In this document: piece after piece, positions 35,480-43,146 of the stretch | Layout: each line of letters starts with the position of its first letter | Position numbering within the stretch: position 1 is the stretch's first letter | Origin: Marinobacter vinifirmus | Lineage (GTDB): Bacteria > Pseudomonadota > Gammaproteobacteria > Pseudomonadales > Oleiphilaceae | Assembly: GCF_002258215.1 (NCBI RefSeq) | Contig: NZ_NEFY01000003.1 | Coordinates: 310,001-374,000, forward strand | Reading direction: 5' to 3' | DNA length: 64,000 bases | The notes under the pieces: model-generated | Databases searched by the model: none | Seen by the model: only the letters and a program-made list of their open reading frames with translations | What the model was told of the DNA's origin: nothing | Translations under genes and position numbers: made by a program

Positions 35480-36544
35480 ATGAGCATGACTCCAGAGCTG
35501 GTAGCGGTTCTGCCAGCCCACAAATTCGATGAAGCCCGCCTGCTCAACTGGCTTCAGCAGGCATTGCCGGACTTCGGTAACCAGATGGACGTGAAGCAGT
35601 TTCAGGGCGGGCAATCCAATCCCACCTTTCTGCTGGATACCGGCAACAGGCGTTATGTACTGCGGAAGAAGCCCCCGGGAAAGACGCTGCCTTCGGCTCA
35701 CATGGTGGAGCGGGAATACCGCGTTATGCGCGCGCTCGCTGAACACACATCCGTTCCGGTACCCAATGCTCGCGTACTGTGTGAAGACAGTGAGGTCATT
35801 GGCACTCCCTTCTACGTGATGGATTTTCTGGAAGGCAGGATTCACTCCCATTCAGCACTCAAAGAGCTGGAGCGTGAAGAGCGAATGAGGGCTCATCACT
35901 CAGCTATCGACACGCTGGCAGCTTTGCACTCTGTGGATGTCAACGCTATTGGACTGGCAGATTACGGCCGTCCGGAGGGCTATGTGTCCCGCCAGGTGGC
36001 TCGCTGGAGCAAGCAATATCTCGCATCCCGGACGGATGACCTGCCGGCCATGGACAAACTGATGTCCTGGTTGCCGGAGAACCTCCCGGCCAGGGACGAG
36101 ACTTCGATTGCCCACGGTGACTACCGGTTTGGCAACCTGATGCTGGCACCGGATCGCCCGGAAGTAATCGCGATCCTGGATTGGGAACTGTCGACTCTCG
36201 GGCATCCGCTGGCAGACCTTGCCTATTACTGCCTGCCATACCACCTGCCTGCTGATATGCCCGGTATGCGTGGCCTGAATGGCGAAGATCTGCAGGAGCT
36301 TGGTATACCAAGCGAGCAGGAAACCATTGCCCGGTACTGCGCGCAAACCGGCAGAGACGGCATTGATGACTGGCACGTATTCCTGTCGTTTTCGTTATTC
36401 CGGCTGGCAGCCATTCTTCAGGGTGTGTACAAGCGGGCCCTGGATGGCAATGCTGCCAACGCCAATGCGCTGGAAGTTGGCAAGCGTGCCAGCCTGCTGG
36501 CGGATATTGGCTGGCAAATCGCTTGTGAAGGCCGGAAGCCATGA
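35480..36544 (+). CDS. APH-family kinase, ACAD11-type hydroxyacyl-CoA kinase candidate
   Basis: 354 residues, aminoglycoside-phosphotransferase fold. Visible motifs are the Gly loop FQGGQSNPTFLL (41-52) with Lys64 region, Brenner motif HGDYRFGN (212-219) and DFG-like DWE (234-236). This subgroup sits next to acyl-CoA dehydrogenase genes in bacteria and is fused to one in human ACAD10/11. LvaA of Pseudomonas putida, in the same family, phosphorylates the 4-hydroxyl of hydroxyvaleryl-CoA. No antibiotic-resistance function is expected. Its stop overlaps the surE ATG. I saw no gene for an LvaB-like small partner. Confidence 0.88.
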   Translation: MSMTPELVAVLPAHKFDEARLLNWLQQALPDFGNQMDVKQFQGGQSNPTFLLDTGNRRYVLRKKPPGKTLPSAHMVEREYRVMRALAEHTSVPVPNARVLCEDSEVIGTPFYVMDFLEGRIHSHSALKELEREERMRAHHSAIDTLAALHSVDVNAIGLADYGRPEGYVSRQVARWSKQYLASRTDDLPAMDKLMSWLPENLPARDETSIAHGDYRFGNLMLAPDRPEVIAILDWELSTLGHPLADLAYYCLPYHLPADMPGMRGLNGEDLQELGIPSEQETIARYCAQTGRDGIDDWHVFLSFSLFRLAAILQGVYKRALDGNAANANALEVGKRASLLADIGWQIACEGRKP

Positions 36545-37338
36545 GCGGAGAAGTGATTATGCAGGGCAAGATTGCCAATCGAATTCTGATTACCAACGAT
36601 GACGGCATCAATGCGCCGGGTATCGCGATCCTTGAAACCATTGCCCGGCGGTTGGCCGATGAGGTTTGGGTTGTGGCGCCGGAACATGATCGCAGCGGAG
36701 CTGGCCAGAGCATATCCATTCACAGTCCGTTACGGGTTTATCAGGTTGGGGCTAATCGTTATTCGGTGTCTGGCACGCCGGCCGATTGCGTGTTGTATTC
36801 CCTGGCCGAGTGGTTCGGGGAAACACCGCCAGACCTGGTGCTCTCCGGTGTGAATTGTGGTGCGAACATCAGTGATTCGGTCCAGTACTCCGGTACCGTT
36901 GGTGCGGTACTGAGTGCACACCACATGAACATTCCGGCCATTGCGCTGAGCCAGGCTTACCTGAACCGGGACGACGTCCGCTGGTCGCCGGTGGAAACCT
37001 TTGCTGAAGCTGTCATTCGCAGACTTTACCGCCCCGGCCAGGTTCTGGCGTGGAATGTGAACTTTCCAGCCTGTGAAGCGGCCGATATTACCGCAGCCCG
37101 ATGGTGTCGGCAGTCCAACGGCTCTATCCAGAAGCCAACACTGGTCGCTGGCCGTGATGCGCGCAGCCTGCCTTACTGGTGGCTTGGTTTTGACCGGAGC
37201 TCACGCCACATTGTGGCGCCGGATGCGGATGTGACCGTACTTCGTGAAAAAGCCGTTGCCATTTCACCGTTACGCCATGACGAGCCCTTGCCCGGGGCTG
37301 TTGATTATTTTGATTTGTCCGCTCAAGCGGTTGACTGA
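36541..37338 (+). CDS. SurE-family 5'/3'-nucleotidase
   Basis: 265 residues, SurE phosphatase fold. The metal-binding ITNDDGINAPGI segment (Asn19, Asp20, Asp21) is intact, as are the GTPADCVLYSL and SGVNCGAN regions. The first ATG overlaps the kinase stop (ATGA); Met7 with GGAG upstream is an alternative start. Canonical surE lies near pcm/rpoS. This copy instead sits between a kinase and an acyl-CoA ligase in a catabolic cluster, so it is probably a paralogue. It might dephosphorylate phosphorylated CoA intermediates or nucleotides, which is speculation. Confidence 0.88.
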   Translation: MSGEVIMQGKIANRILITNDDGINAPGIAILETIARRLADEVWVVAPEHDRSGAGQSISIHSPLRVYQVGANRYSVSGTPADCVLYSLAEWFGETPPDLVLSGVNCGANISDSVQYSGTVGAVLSAHHMNIPAIALSQAYLNRDDVRWSPVETFAEAVIRRLYRPGQVLAWNVNFPACEAADITAARWCRQSNGSIQKPTLVAGRDARSLPYWWLGFDRSSRHIVAPDADVTVLREKAVAISPLRHDEPLPGAVDYFDLSAQAVD

Positions 37339-37363
37339 ATTAACCCAGGGGGAGAACAAGAAT

Positions 37364-39022
37364 ATGTTTACACGCCACTACAAGGTTTGGCCGAAAGATC
37401 TGCCCAAAACCATGACCCTGCCGAAAACCAGTCTGTACACCAACCTGGAACTCTCGGCACTGCGTTATCCGGACCACAATGCCATCGTTTTCTACGATGC
37501 GCCCATGACCTATGCCCGGCTTAAGCGAGAAGTCGATACTATGGCGGGTTACCTGCAGGCCCAGGGGGTCAAGAAGGGTGATCGGGTCCTGCTTTATATG
37601 CAGAACTCCCCGCAGTATGTGATCTCCTACTATGCCATCCTGCGGGCCGACGCCGTGGTTATTCCTGTGAATCCCATGAACCGCGCGGCGGAGCTTGAGC
37701 ACTATATTTCGGATACTGGCTCCACGGTGTGCATGGCGGGCCAGGAACTGGCGGGCTTCATCGCGCCGTTGATTGGTGAGACCAACCTGGAACAAGTGAT
37801 TGTTGCGTCTTACAACACCTACATTAACCCGGAAACCGACCTGACATTGCCGGCTGAAGTTGCTGCGCCCGCGTGGTCCAGGGATATACCGGGAGTGGTT
37901 ACCTGGGAGGCGGCCCTGGAAGCCGGACACAAGCCCGGTGAACATACTGCCGGCCCGGATGACCTTGCCGTTATCCCGTACAGCTCCGGTACCACCGGGG
38001 CACCCAAGGGCTGCATGCACACTCACCGGTCGGTAATGGCGACAGCCGTGCACCGGGTATTCTGGAACCTGTCTACGCCCGATGGTGTGCAGCTTTCCAC
38101 GCTGCCATTCTTCCATGTAACTGGTATGACGGGCTCCATGAACGGCCCCATCTTCTCGGGTGCCACTTCCGTAATCATGACCCGTTGGGACAGAACCACC
38201 GCGGCGCGCCTGATTGAGCGCTACAAGGTCACCGGCTGGACCAATATCGTCACTATGGCGGTGGATTTTCTGTCAAACCCGGAGCTGGGTAGCTACGACA
38301 TCAGCAGCCTGAACATGATCGGGGGTGGTGGTGCCGCGATGCCTGTTGCGGTGGCGGAAAAGCTCAAAAAGCTGACAGGCCTTGATTACATCGAAGGATA
38401 CGGCTTGTCTGAAACCATGGCAGCTACCCACATCAACCCCGGTAACAACCCTAAACCGCAATGTCTGGGGATTCCGGTATTTGATGTTGACAGCCGGATT
38501 ATCGATGTCGACACACTTGAAGAAAAAGGCGTGGGAGAGACCGGCGAGATCGTTTCCTGCGGGCCTCAGGTCACTCTGGGTTACTGGAATCGACCCGTGG
38601 ATACCGAGGCCTCGTTCGTCGAAATCGATGGTAAGCGTTTCTTCCGTACCGGCGACCTGGGTTACTACGACGAAGACGGCTATTTCTTCATGGTGGATCG
38701 GGTCAAACGCATGATCAACGCGTCTGGCTTCAAGGTCTGGCCGTCTGAGGTAGAAGGGTTGATGTACCGTCACCCATCCATCCACGAAGTTTGCATTATT
38801 TCTGCCCCGGACCCCAAGCGTGGTGAAACGGTCAAGGCTTGTATTGTACTAACGCCTGAGGCTGAAAACACAACAACCAAGGATGACATCATCAGTTGGT
38901 GTAAGGAGCAAATGGCGGCCTACAAGGTACCAACCATCATTGAATTTGTTGATGAGTTGCCAAAATCACCGACCGGAAAGCTGATGTGGCGGACACTTCA
39001 GGAGCAGGAGTGGCAGAAGTAG
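37364..39022 (+). CDS. Acyl-CoA synthetase (AMP-forming), FadD-like
   Basis: 552 residues; ATG follows GGGGGAG. ANL-family motifs are YSSGTTGAPKGCMHTH (P-loop), the YGLSET region, RTGDLGYYDEDG and the C-terminal PKSPTGKLMWR with the catalytic lysine. It activates a medium/long-chain or aromatic acid to the CoA ester. It is the last gene of the plus-strand run that begins at 32094 and ends at the terminator at 39046-39085. Exact substrate unknown. Confidence 0.9.
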   Translation: MFTRHYKVWPKDLPKTMTLPKTSLYTNLELSALRYPDHNAIVFYDAPMTYARLKREVDTMAGYLQAQGVKKGDRVLLYMQNSPQYVISYYAILRADAVVIPVNPMNRAAELEHYISDTGSTVCMAGQELAGFIAPLIGETNLEQVIVASYNTYINPETDLTLPAEVAAPAWSRDIPGVVTWEAALEAGHKPGEHTAGPDDLAVIPYSSGTTGAPKGCMHTHRSVMATAVHRVFWNLSTPDGVQLSTLPFFHVTGMTGSMNGPIFSGATSVIMTRWDRTTAARLIERYKVTGWTNIVTMAVDFLSNPELGSYDISSLNMIGGGGAAMPVAVAEKLKKLTGLDYIEGYGLSETMAATHINPGNNPKPQCLGIPVFDVDSRIIDVDTLEEKGVGETGEIVSCGPQVTLGYWNRPVDTEASFVEIDGKRFFRTGDLGYYDEDGYFFMVDRVKRMINASGFKVWPSEVEGLMYRHPSIHEVCIISAPDPKRGETVKACIVLTPEAENTTTKDDIISWCKEQMAAYKVPTIIEFVDELPKSPTGKLMWRTLQEQEWQK

Positions 39023-39045
39023 CTTGCACAACACTGGAAGTTAGG

Positions 39046-39085
39046 AAGGCGGCTCCCCCCCACTCTCAGGGCTTGCCGCCTTTTT
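39046..39085 (+). terminator. Rho-independent terminator after the ligase
   Basis: AAGGCGGC (39046-39053) pairs with GCCGCCTT (39075-39082) across a 21-base loop, followed by a T-run to 39085. It separates the plus-strand ligase from the convergent MaoC-like gene. Confidence 0.75.
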
Positions 39086-39101
39086 GCACTGACCGGAAGG
39101 C

Positions 39102-39557
39102 TCAGACCACGTACATGGCCAGATTTTCCAGTACGCAGGCTGGCTTGTCTTCGTCCCTTATTTCCACCACGGTCTGGTAGGTGGCCAGCAGGCGGTGATC
39201 ATCCACCTGCTTCAGGGATGCCAGCTCAACCCGGGACCGGATATCCGAGCCAGCCTTCACCGCCGCCGGAAAACGCAGCTTGTTCAGGCCATAGTTGATG
39301 GTGGCTGAAGTACCGGTCACCTTGATGACCTCGCTGTTGAGCTTGGGGATCAGTGATGCCGTCAGGTAGCCATGGGCTACCGGGCTCTTCCAGGGTGACT
39401 CCCGGCTGGCCCGGTCGACATCCACATGGATCCACTGATGGTCGCCGGTGGTTTCGGCAAAGGCGTTTATCATGGCCTGGCTCACGGTTACCCAGGGGCT
39501 GTGGCCAATGAGCATGCCCTGATAGGCTGCCAGTTCATTAATATCAACAGTAATCAT
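39102..39557 (-). CDS. MaoC-like hydratase
   Basis: 151 residues; start after AGGAAGGT, and an upstream in-frame extension was rejected. The hydratase-2 motif is FAETTGDHQWIHVDVDRA, followed by PVAHGYLTASLIPKL, so the catalytic Asp/His pair is present in a hotdog fold. It probably hydrates an enoyl-CoA in the R-specific manner. It sits 32 bases downstream of the class II aldolase gene in a two-gene minus operon. Confidence 0.9.
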   Translation of the reverse strand: MITVDINELAAYQGMLIGHSPWVTVSQAMINAFAETTGDHQWIHVDVDRASRESPWKSPVAHGYLTASLIPKLNSEVIKVTGTSATINYGLNKLRFPAAVKAGSDIRSRVELASLKQVDDHRLLATYQTVVEIRDEDKPACVLENLAMYVV

Positions 39558-39589
39558 AGGACCTTCCTGATAGTGGATTGATGAAGGGC

Positions 39590-40351
39590 TCAAACGTTGT
39601 AGCCAGGAGACCTGGCATCAAGCAGTCTCAGAAGGGCGGGCCAGGTGAGCTTTGCTGCCTTGCCGAGTGAGCCTGATTGATCCGCCGTGGTGTCGATAGC
39701 CTGTTGGGTGGGCATGTATACCGGGCCACAACTCTGCGCTTTTACCTGTATCTCGCAGGCCTTCATCAGGAAGTAGAGGTATGTGAAGGTTTCCGGCACG
39801 TCGCGGCCCACGGTCAGAATGCCGTGATTTCGCAAGATCATCATGGATTTGCTACCCAGATCCTGGATCAGGCGCTCCCTCTCATCAAGGTTGAGCGCTA
39901 CGCCTTCATATTCGTGGTAACTCAGGTGCTCAAGGCACAGCATGGCGGTCTGGCTCAGGGGCTGGAGGCCATCACGGTGGGCTGATACCGCAACACCATC
40001 TGCTGCATGCAGGTGCATGACGGCTCCGGCATCTTCACGCCCCATATGTACGGCACTGTGGATGGTAAACCCCGCCGGGTTAACCCTGCGCAGCCCGCCA
40101 GCCTCCACGACTTCGCCATTTTGGTCGACTTTCACCAGGGATGAGGCGGTCATTTCATGGAACAGCAATCCGTAGGGATTGATCAGAAAGTGATGATCAG
40201 GCCCGGGCACCCGGGCTGACAGATGGGTGAACACCAGGTCGTCCCAGCCAAACAGGGCTACCAGTCGATAGGCAGCAGCCAGTTCGGTTCTTATTTTCCA
40301 TTCGGCTTTTCTCAGATCAGCCTGCATTTCGTCCGGGTGGTTTTTTGTCAT
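39590..40351 (-). CDS. Class II aldolase/adducin family protein
   Basis: 253 residues. The fold is recognisable from FTHLSARVPGPDHHFLINPYGLLFHEMTASSLVKVD, the zinc-type histidines in MHLHAADG and the MILRNHGILTVG segment. Family members cleave or decarboxylate hydroxy-oxo acids or sugar phosphates, and many in catabolic clusters are uncharacterised. GGAGGAA precedes the ATG. The gap upstream contains the terminator of the acyl-CoA dehydrogenase pair. Confidence 0.88.
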   Translation of the reverse strand: MTKNHPDEMQADLRKAEWKIRTELAAAYRLVALFGWDDLVFTHLSARVPGPDHHFLINPYGLLFHEMTASSLVKVDQNGEVVEAGGLRRVNPAGFTIHSAVHMGREDAGAVMHLHAADGVAVSAHRDGLQPLSQTAMLCLEHLSYHEYEGVALNLDERERLIQDLGSKSMMILRNHGILTVGRDVPETFTYLYFLMKACEIQVKAQSCGPVYMPTQQAIDTTADQSGSLGKAAKLTWPALLRLLDARSPGYNV

Positions 40352-40397
40352 GATTGTTCCTCCGCAGAGAATGATTACTCAAGGTTATTCCGGGCAT

Positions 40398-40422
40398 AAA
40401 AAAGGGGTGGCATAGGCCACCC
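40398..40422 (-). terminator. Rho-independent terminator of the dehydrogenase pair
   Basis: GGGTGGC (40405-40411), loop ATAG, GCCACCC (40416-40422). On the minus strand a T-run follows (40403-40398). It lies 55 bases after the stop of the 40477-41619 gene. Confidence 0.88.
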
Positions 40423-40476
40423 GGAAAGAGGGTCCTGACTGATGTGGAGACAGACCCAAGGTTCACTGATTTGGTA

Positions 40477-41619
40477 TCAGTTGGCTTCCAGCAGAGCGGC
40501 ATAGCGCTCAAGATGGAAGTCATCATCGCCCAGCTGGTGGTTGATCATCACCAGGCGCTTGGCGTAGTGGGCAAAGTTGTATTCCCAGGTCATGCCGATA
40601 CCTCCGTGGGACTGAACGCCCTTTTCGGAAATAAACTGGGCGCTGCGACTAATTACGTTTTTAGCGGCCGCAATTACCCGACGGCGCTCGTCGCTCTGAG
40701 GCTCATCAGCCACACTGGCGGCAAGGATGGCCATTGAACGAGCCTGCTCCAGTTCGGACATCATGTCAGCCATCCGGTGCTGAAGTACCTGGAACTTACC
40801 GATGGGTACGCCAAACTGCTTGCGCTGCTTGAGGTAGTCCAGGGTCAGGTCACAGGCGACTTCCATAACGCCGACCGCCTCACCACACAGAGCGGAAATG
40901 GCACGGCCAACCTGGTATTCAATAGCATCGGCCGCTTCGCCTTCGCTTCCCAGCAGAGCGTCTGCACCCACCTTGACATTGTTCAGGAGCAGGTCGCAGC
41001 CCTTGGCGCCGTCAATAGTCGGGTAGCTGCGACGCTCCAGGCCATCAGCGTTGGCGTCGATGACAAACAAGCTGATGCCAGAGGCATCACGGCTGCTGCC
41101 AGAGGTGCGAGCAGAAACCACCAGCAGGTCGGCACTATGGCCACCGATTACAACCGCTTTGCGGCCGTTAAGAACATAGTCGCTGCCGGCTTTCTCGGCG
41201 GTGGTTTCTACGTCATTTGTGTTGTAGAAGCTCTGGGGCTCCTGCAGGCCAACGGCTACCTGGGTTTCGCCTGTTGCTATGCCTGCCAGCCACTGTTCTT
41301 TCTGCTGTTCATTGCCGGCCTGGCTGATCAGCCCGCCGCCGAGAACCACAGACTGGAGGTACGGCTCGATGCACAGACCGCGGCCCAGCTCGGTCATCAC
41401 GCTTTGAACTTCAACGCCGGTGCCGCCAAAGCCGCCGAGTTCCTCGGGGAATGGCACCGCCATCAGGCCCAGTTCGCCCAGTTGCTTCCAGAAACTTTCA
41501 CTGAAGCCAAGCTCTGATTCGCTGTATTCCAGCCGTTTTTCGAAGCTGTACTCACCGCGAACCAGACGAGCCACGGTGTCCTGCAGCATTTGCTGCTCTT
41601 CGTTGAGTCGGAAATCCAT
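40477..41619 (-). CDS. Acyl-CoA dehydrogenase, small-subunit (PimD-like)
   Basis: 380 residues, acyl-CoA dehydrogenase fold (FAD). N-terminal MDFRLNEEQQMLQDTVARLVRG-type opening, and C-terminal VQSHGGIGMTWEYNFAHYAKRL, as in the small subunit of pimeloyl-CoA dehydrogenase. The usual YEGT segment is not at the end. Together with the gene 10 bases upstream it probably forms an alpha2beta2 enzyme that desaturates a bulky or omega-carboxylated acyl-CoA. The exact substrate cannot be read from sequence. Confidence 0.88.
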   Translation of the reverse strand: MDFRLNEEQQMLQDTVARLVRGEYSFEKRLEYSESELGFSESFWKQLGELGLMAVPFPEELGGFGGTGVEVQSVMTELGRGLCIEPYLQSVVLGGGLISQAGNEQQKEQWLAGIATGETQVAVGLQEPQSFYNTNDVETTAEKAGSDYVLNGRKAVVIGGHSADLLVVSARTSGSSRDASGISLFVIDANADGLERRSYPTIDGAKGCDLLLNNVKVGADALLGSEGEAADAIEYQVGRAISALCGEAVGVMEVACDLTLDYLKQRKQFGVPIGKFQVLQHRMADMMSELEQARSMAILAASVADEPQSDERRRVIAAAKNVISRSAQFISEKGVQSHGGIGMTWEYNFAHYAKRLVMINHQLGDDDFHLERYAALLEAN

Positions 41620-41629
41620 GGTCGCCTCC

Positions 41630-42826
41630 TTAAAGTCCCAGAATCATTTTCGAAACGATGTTCTTCTGGATCTCGTTTGATCCACCGAAAATAGACAGCT
41701 TGCGGTTGTTGAAGTAATGGGCAGCCAGAGGAGCAGCACCCGGGTCAGACAAGAATTCGCCGTCATAGGCCTGGTCCATCTCTTCTTCAACAAACGGAAT
41801 GGCGTAAGGCCCGATCGCCCGGCGTGCCAGGTCGTTGATGGCCTGGCGAATCTCGGTGCCGCGCACTTTCAGCATGGAACTTTCCGCTCCCGGAACGCCG
41901 CCGCCCTCTACCGAGGCAACAATTCTCAGGTTGCTGATCGCTGCTGCCATCAGGTCGATTTCGACCTGCGCGATACGTTGGCTGAAGGTCTGATCCTGAA
42001 TCAGGGGTTTGCCGTTCTTCACCTGACGGCTGGCCAGCTGCTTGAGGTGTGTCAGCGCTGCCTTGGACAGGCCGATGCCGGCCAGGCCGGTGCGCTCGTA
42101 GGTGAGCAGGTACTTGGCATAGGTCCAGCCTTTATTTTCTTCACCTACCAGGTTTTCGGCCGGAACCTTCACGTCTTCAAAGAAGACTTCATTAACTTCG
42201 TGCTCGCCGTCCAGAGTGATGATCGGACGAACGGTGATGCCCGGGGTATTCATGTCGATCAACAGGAATGAGATGCCTTCCTGCGCCTTCACTTCAGTGT
42301 TGGTGCGTACCAGGCAGAAGATCATGTTGGCGTGCTGGCCCAGCGTGGTCCAGGTCTTCTGGCCATTAACGATGTAATGGTCGCCTTCGCGCACAGCCCG
42401 TGTTTTCAGGGAAGCCAGGTCAGAACCCGCGCCTGGCTCGGAATAACCCTGACACCACCAGTCTTCGCCGCTCAGAATCCGGGGCAGGTATTGCTGCTTC
42501 TGTTCTTCGGAGCCGAACTTGATGATGACCGGAGCCACCATATTTACGCCGAAGGGAATGGAGCGGGGCACGCCGTAACGGCAGGACTCTTCATCCCAGA
42601 TGTGCTTTTGGACCGGTGTCCAGCTGACACCCCCGTACTGTTCCGGCCAGTGCGTGGCGTACCAGCCTTGCTCGCTGAGAATTTTTTGCCACCGCTGGTG
42701 GTCTTCCTTGCTCAGCTTGCGAAAGCCTTTCACCTTAGCTGCGATGTCCGCAGGCAGCTTGGCATCCAGAAATGCGCGAACTTCGTCGCGGAAAGCCAAT
42801 TCCTCGGCTGTGTAATTCATGTTCAT
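41630..42826 (-). CDS. Acyl-CoA dehydrogenase, large-subunit (PimC-like)
   Basis: 398 residues. It opens with NYTAEELAFRDEVRAFLDA and carries flavin/substrate segments QGYSEPGAGSDLASLKT and WTTLGQHANMIFCLVRT. Near the C-terminus FGGSNEIQ replaces the standard YEGTNEIQ, so the normal catalytic Glu is absent there, as in heteromeric enzymes such as pimeloyl-CoA dehydrogenase and some FadE pairs. It is paired with the small subunit directly downstream. An operator-like repeat (42861-42875) lies 34 bases upstream of the start. Confidence 0.89.
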   Translation of the reverse strand: MNMNYTAEELAFRDEVRAFLDAKLPADIAAKVKGFRKLSKEDHQRWQKILSEQGWYATHWPEQYGGVSWTPVQKHIWDEESCRYGVPRSIPFGVNMVAPVIIKFGSEEQKQQYLPRILSGEDWWCQGYSEPGAGSDLASLKTRAVREGDHYIVNGQKTWTTLGQHANMIFCLVRTNTEVKAQEGISFLLIDMNTPGITVRPIITLDGEHEVNEVFFEDVKVPAENLVGEENKGWTYAKYLLTYERTGLAGIGLSKAALTHLKQLASRQVKNGKPLIQDQTFSQRIAQVEIDLMAAAISNLRIVASVEGGGVPGAESSMLKVRGTEIRQAINDLARRAIGPYAIPFVEEEMDQAYDGEFLSDPGAAPLAAHYFNNRKLSIFGGSNEIQKNIVSKMILGL

Positions 42827-42860
42827 AGGTAACCCTCACCGTGCTCTTAGCGAAAATGTA

Positions 42861-42875
42861 TACCGCATAGCAGAA
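42861..42875 (-). promoter_or_regulatory. Putative IclR operator at the dehydrogenase pair
   Basis: TACCGC-ATA-GCAGAA, fitting the shared motif with one deviation in the left half. It is in the 320-base divergent gap with the porin gene (42827-43146), which otherwise holds the porin operator and A/T-rich promoter-like sequence. Confidence 0.6.
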
Positions 42876-42974
42876 TTACCCAATGATCCATCAACCAAAC
42901 GGTGGATGTCAATGCTAACGGAATCAACTGTCAAAAAAATGCATCGTTGTAGACATGCAAAAAGATAAATGGAC

Positions 42975-43003
42975 TTGTTGATATAAAAATCTTCATCTAT
43001 ATT
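42975..43003 (+). promoter_or_regulatory. Candidate sigma-70 promoter of the porin gene
   Basis: TTGTTG (42975-42980), 17-base spacer, TATATT (42998-43003). It is a plausible match to the -35/-10 consensus. The operator at 43053-43067 would then lie downstream of the start of transcription. Confidence 0.35.
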
Positions 43004-43052
43004 CGGATGCGTGGAAGATGGTACTGCATAATGAAATGCAAATAACCAGCAG

Positions 43053-43067
43053 TTCCGCTGTGCGGAA
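43053..43067 (+). promoter_or_regulatory. Putative IclR operator at the DcaP-like porin
   Basis: TTCCGC-TGT-GCGGAA, a perfect inverted repeat and the best copy of the motif. It is 80 bases before the porin start. Confidence 0.75.
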
Positions 43068-43146
43068 TTATTGCGCGAAGGTATGTGCCAGTCCCGTAGA
43101 TTTAACAATAAAGACGCTAACCAACTCCGATGCGAGGTTTTTCAAG

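Noticed and set aside
35480..36544. An antibiotic-resistance aminoglycoside phosphotransferase
   Set aside because: The fold is shared, but the neighbours (ACAD11-like dehydrogenase, SDR, ligase) and known subgroup point to acyl-CoA kinase function.
40357..40372. A TTCC...GAAT stretch before the class II aldolase gene, resembling the IclR-type repeat
   Set aside because: The spacing is wrong and the bases mainly form the ribosome site (GGAGGAA on the minus strand).
43018..43146. An N-terminal extension of the porin gene in frame
   Set aside because: It would put about 43 residues before a clear signal peptide and run over the operator. The ATG at 43147 has a ribosome site and gives a normal exported protein.
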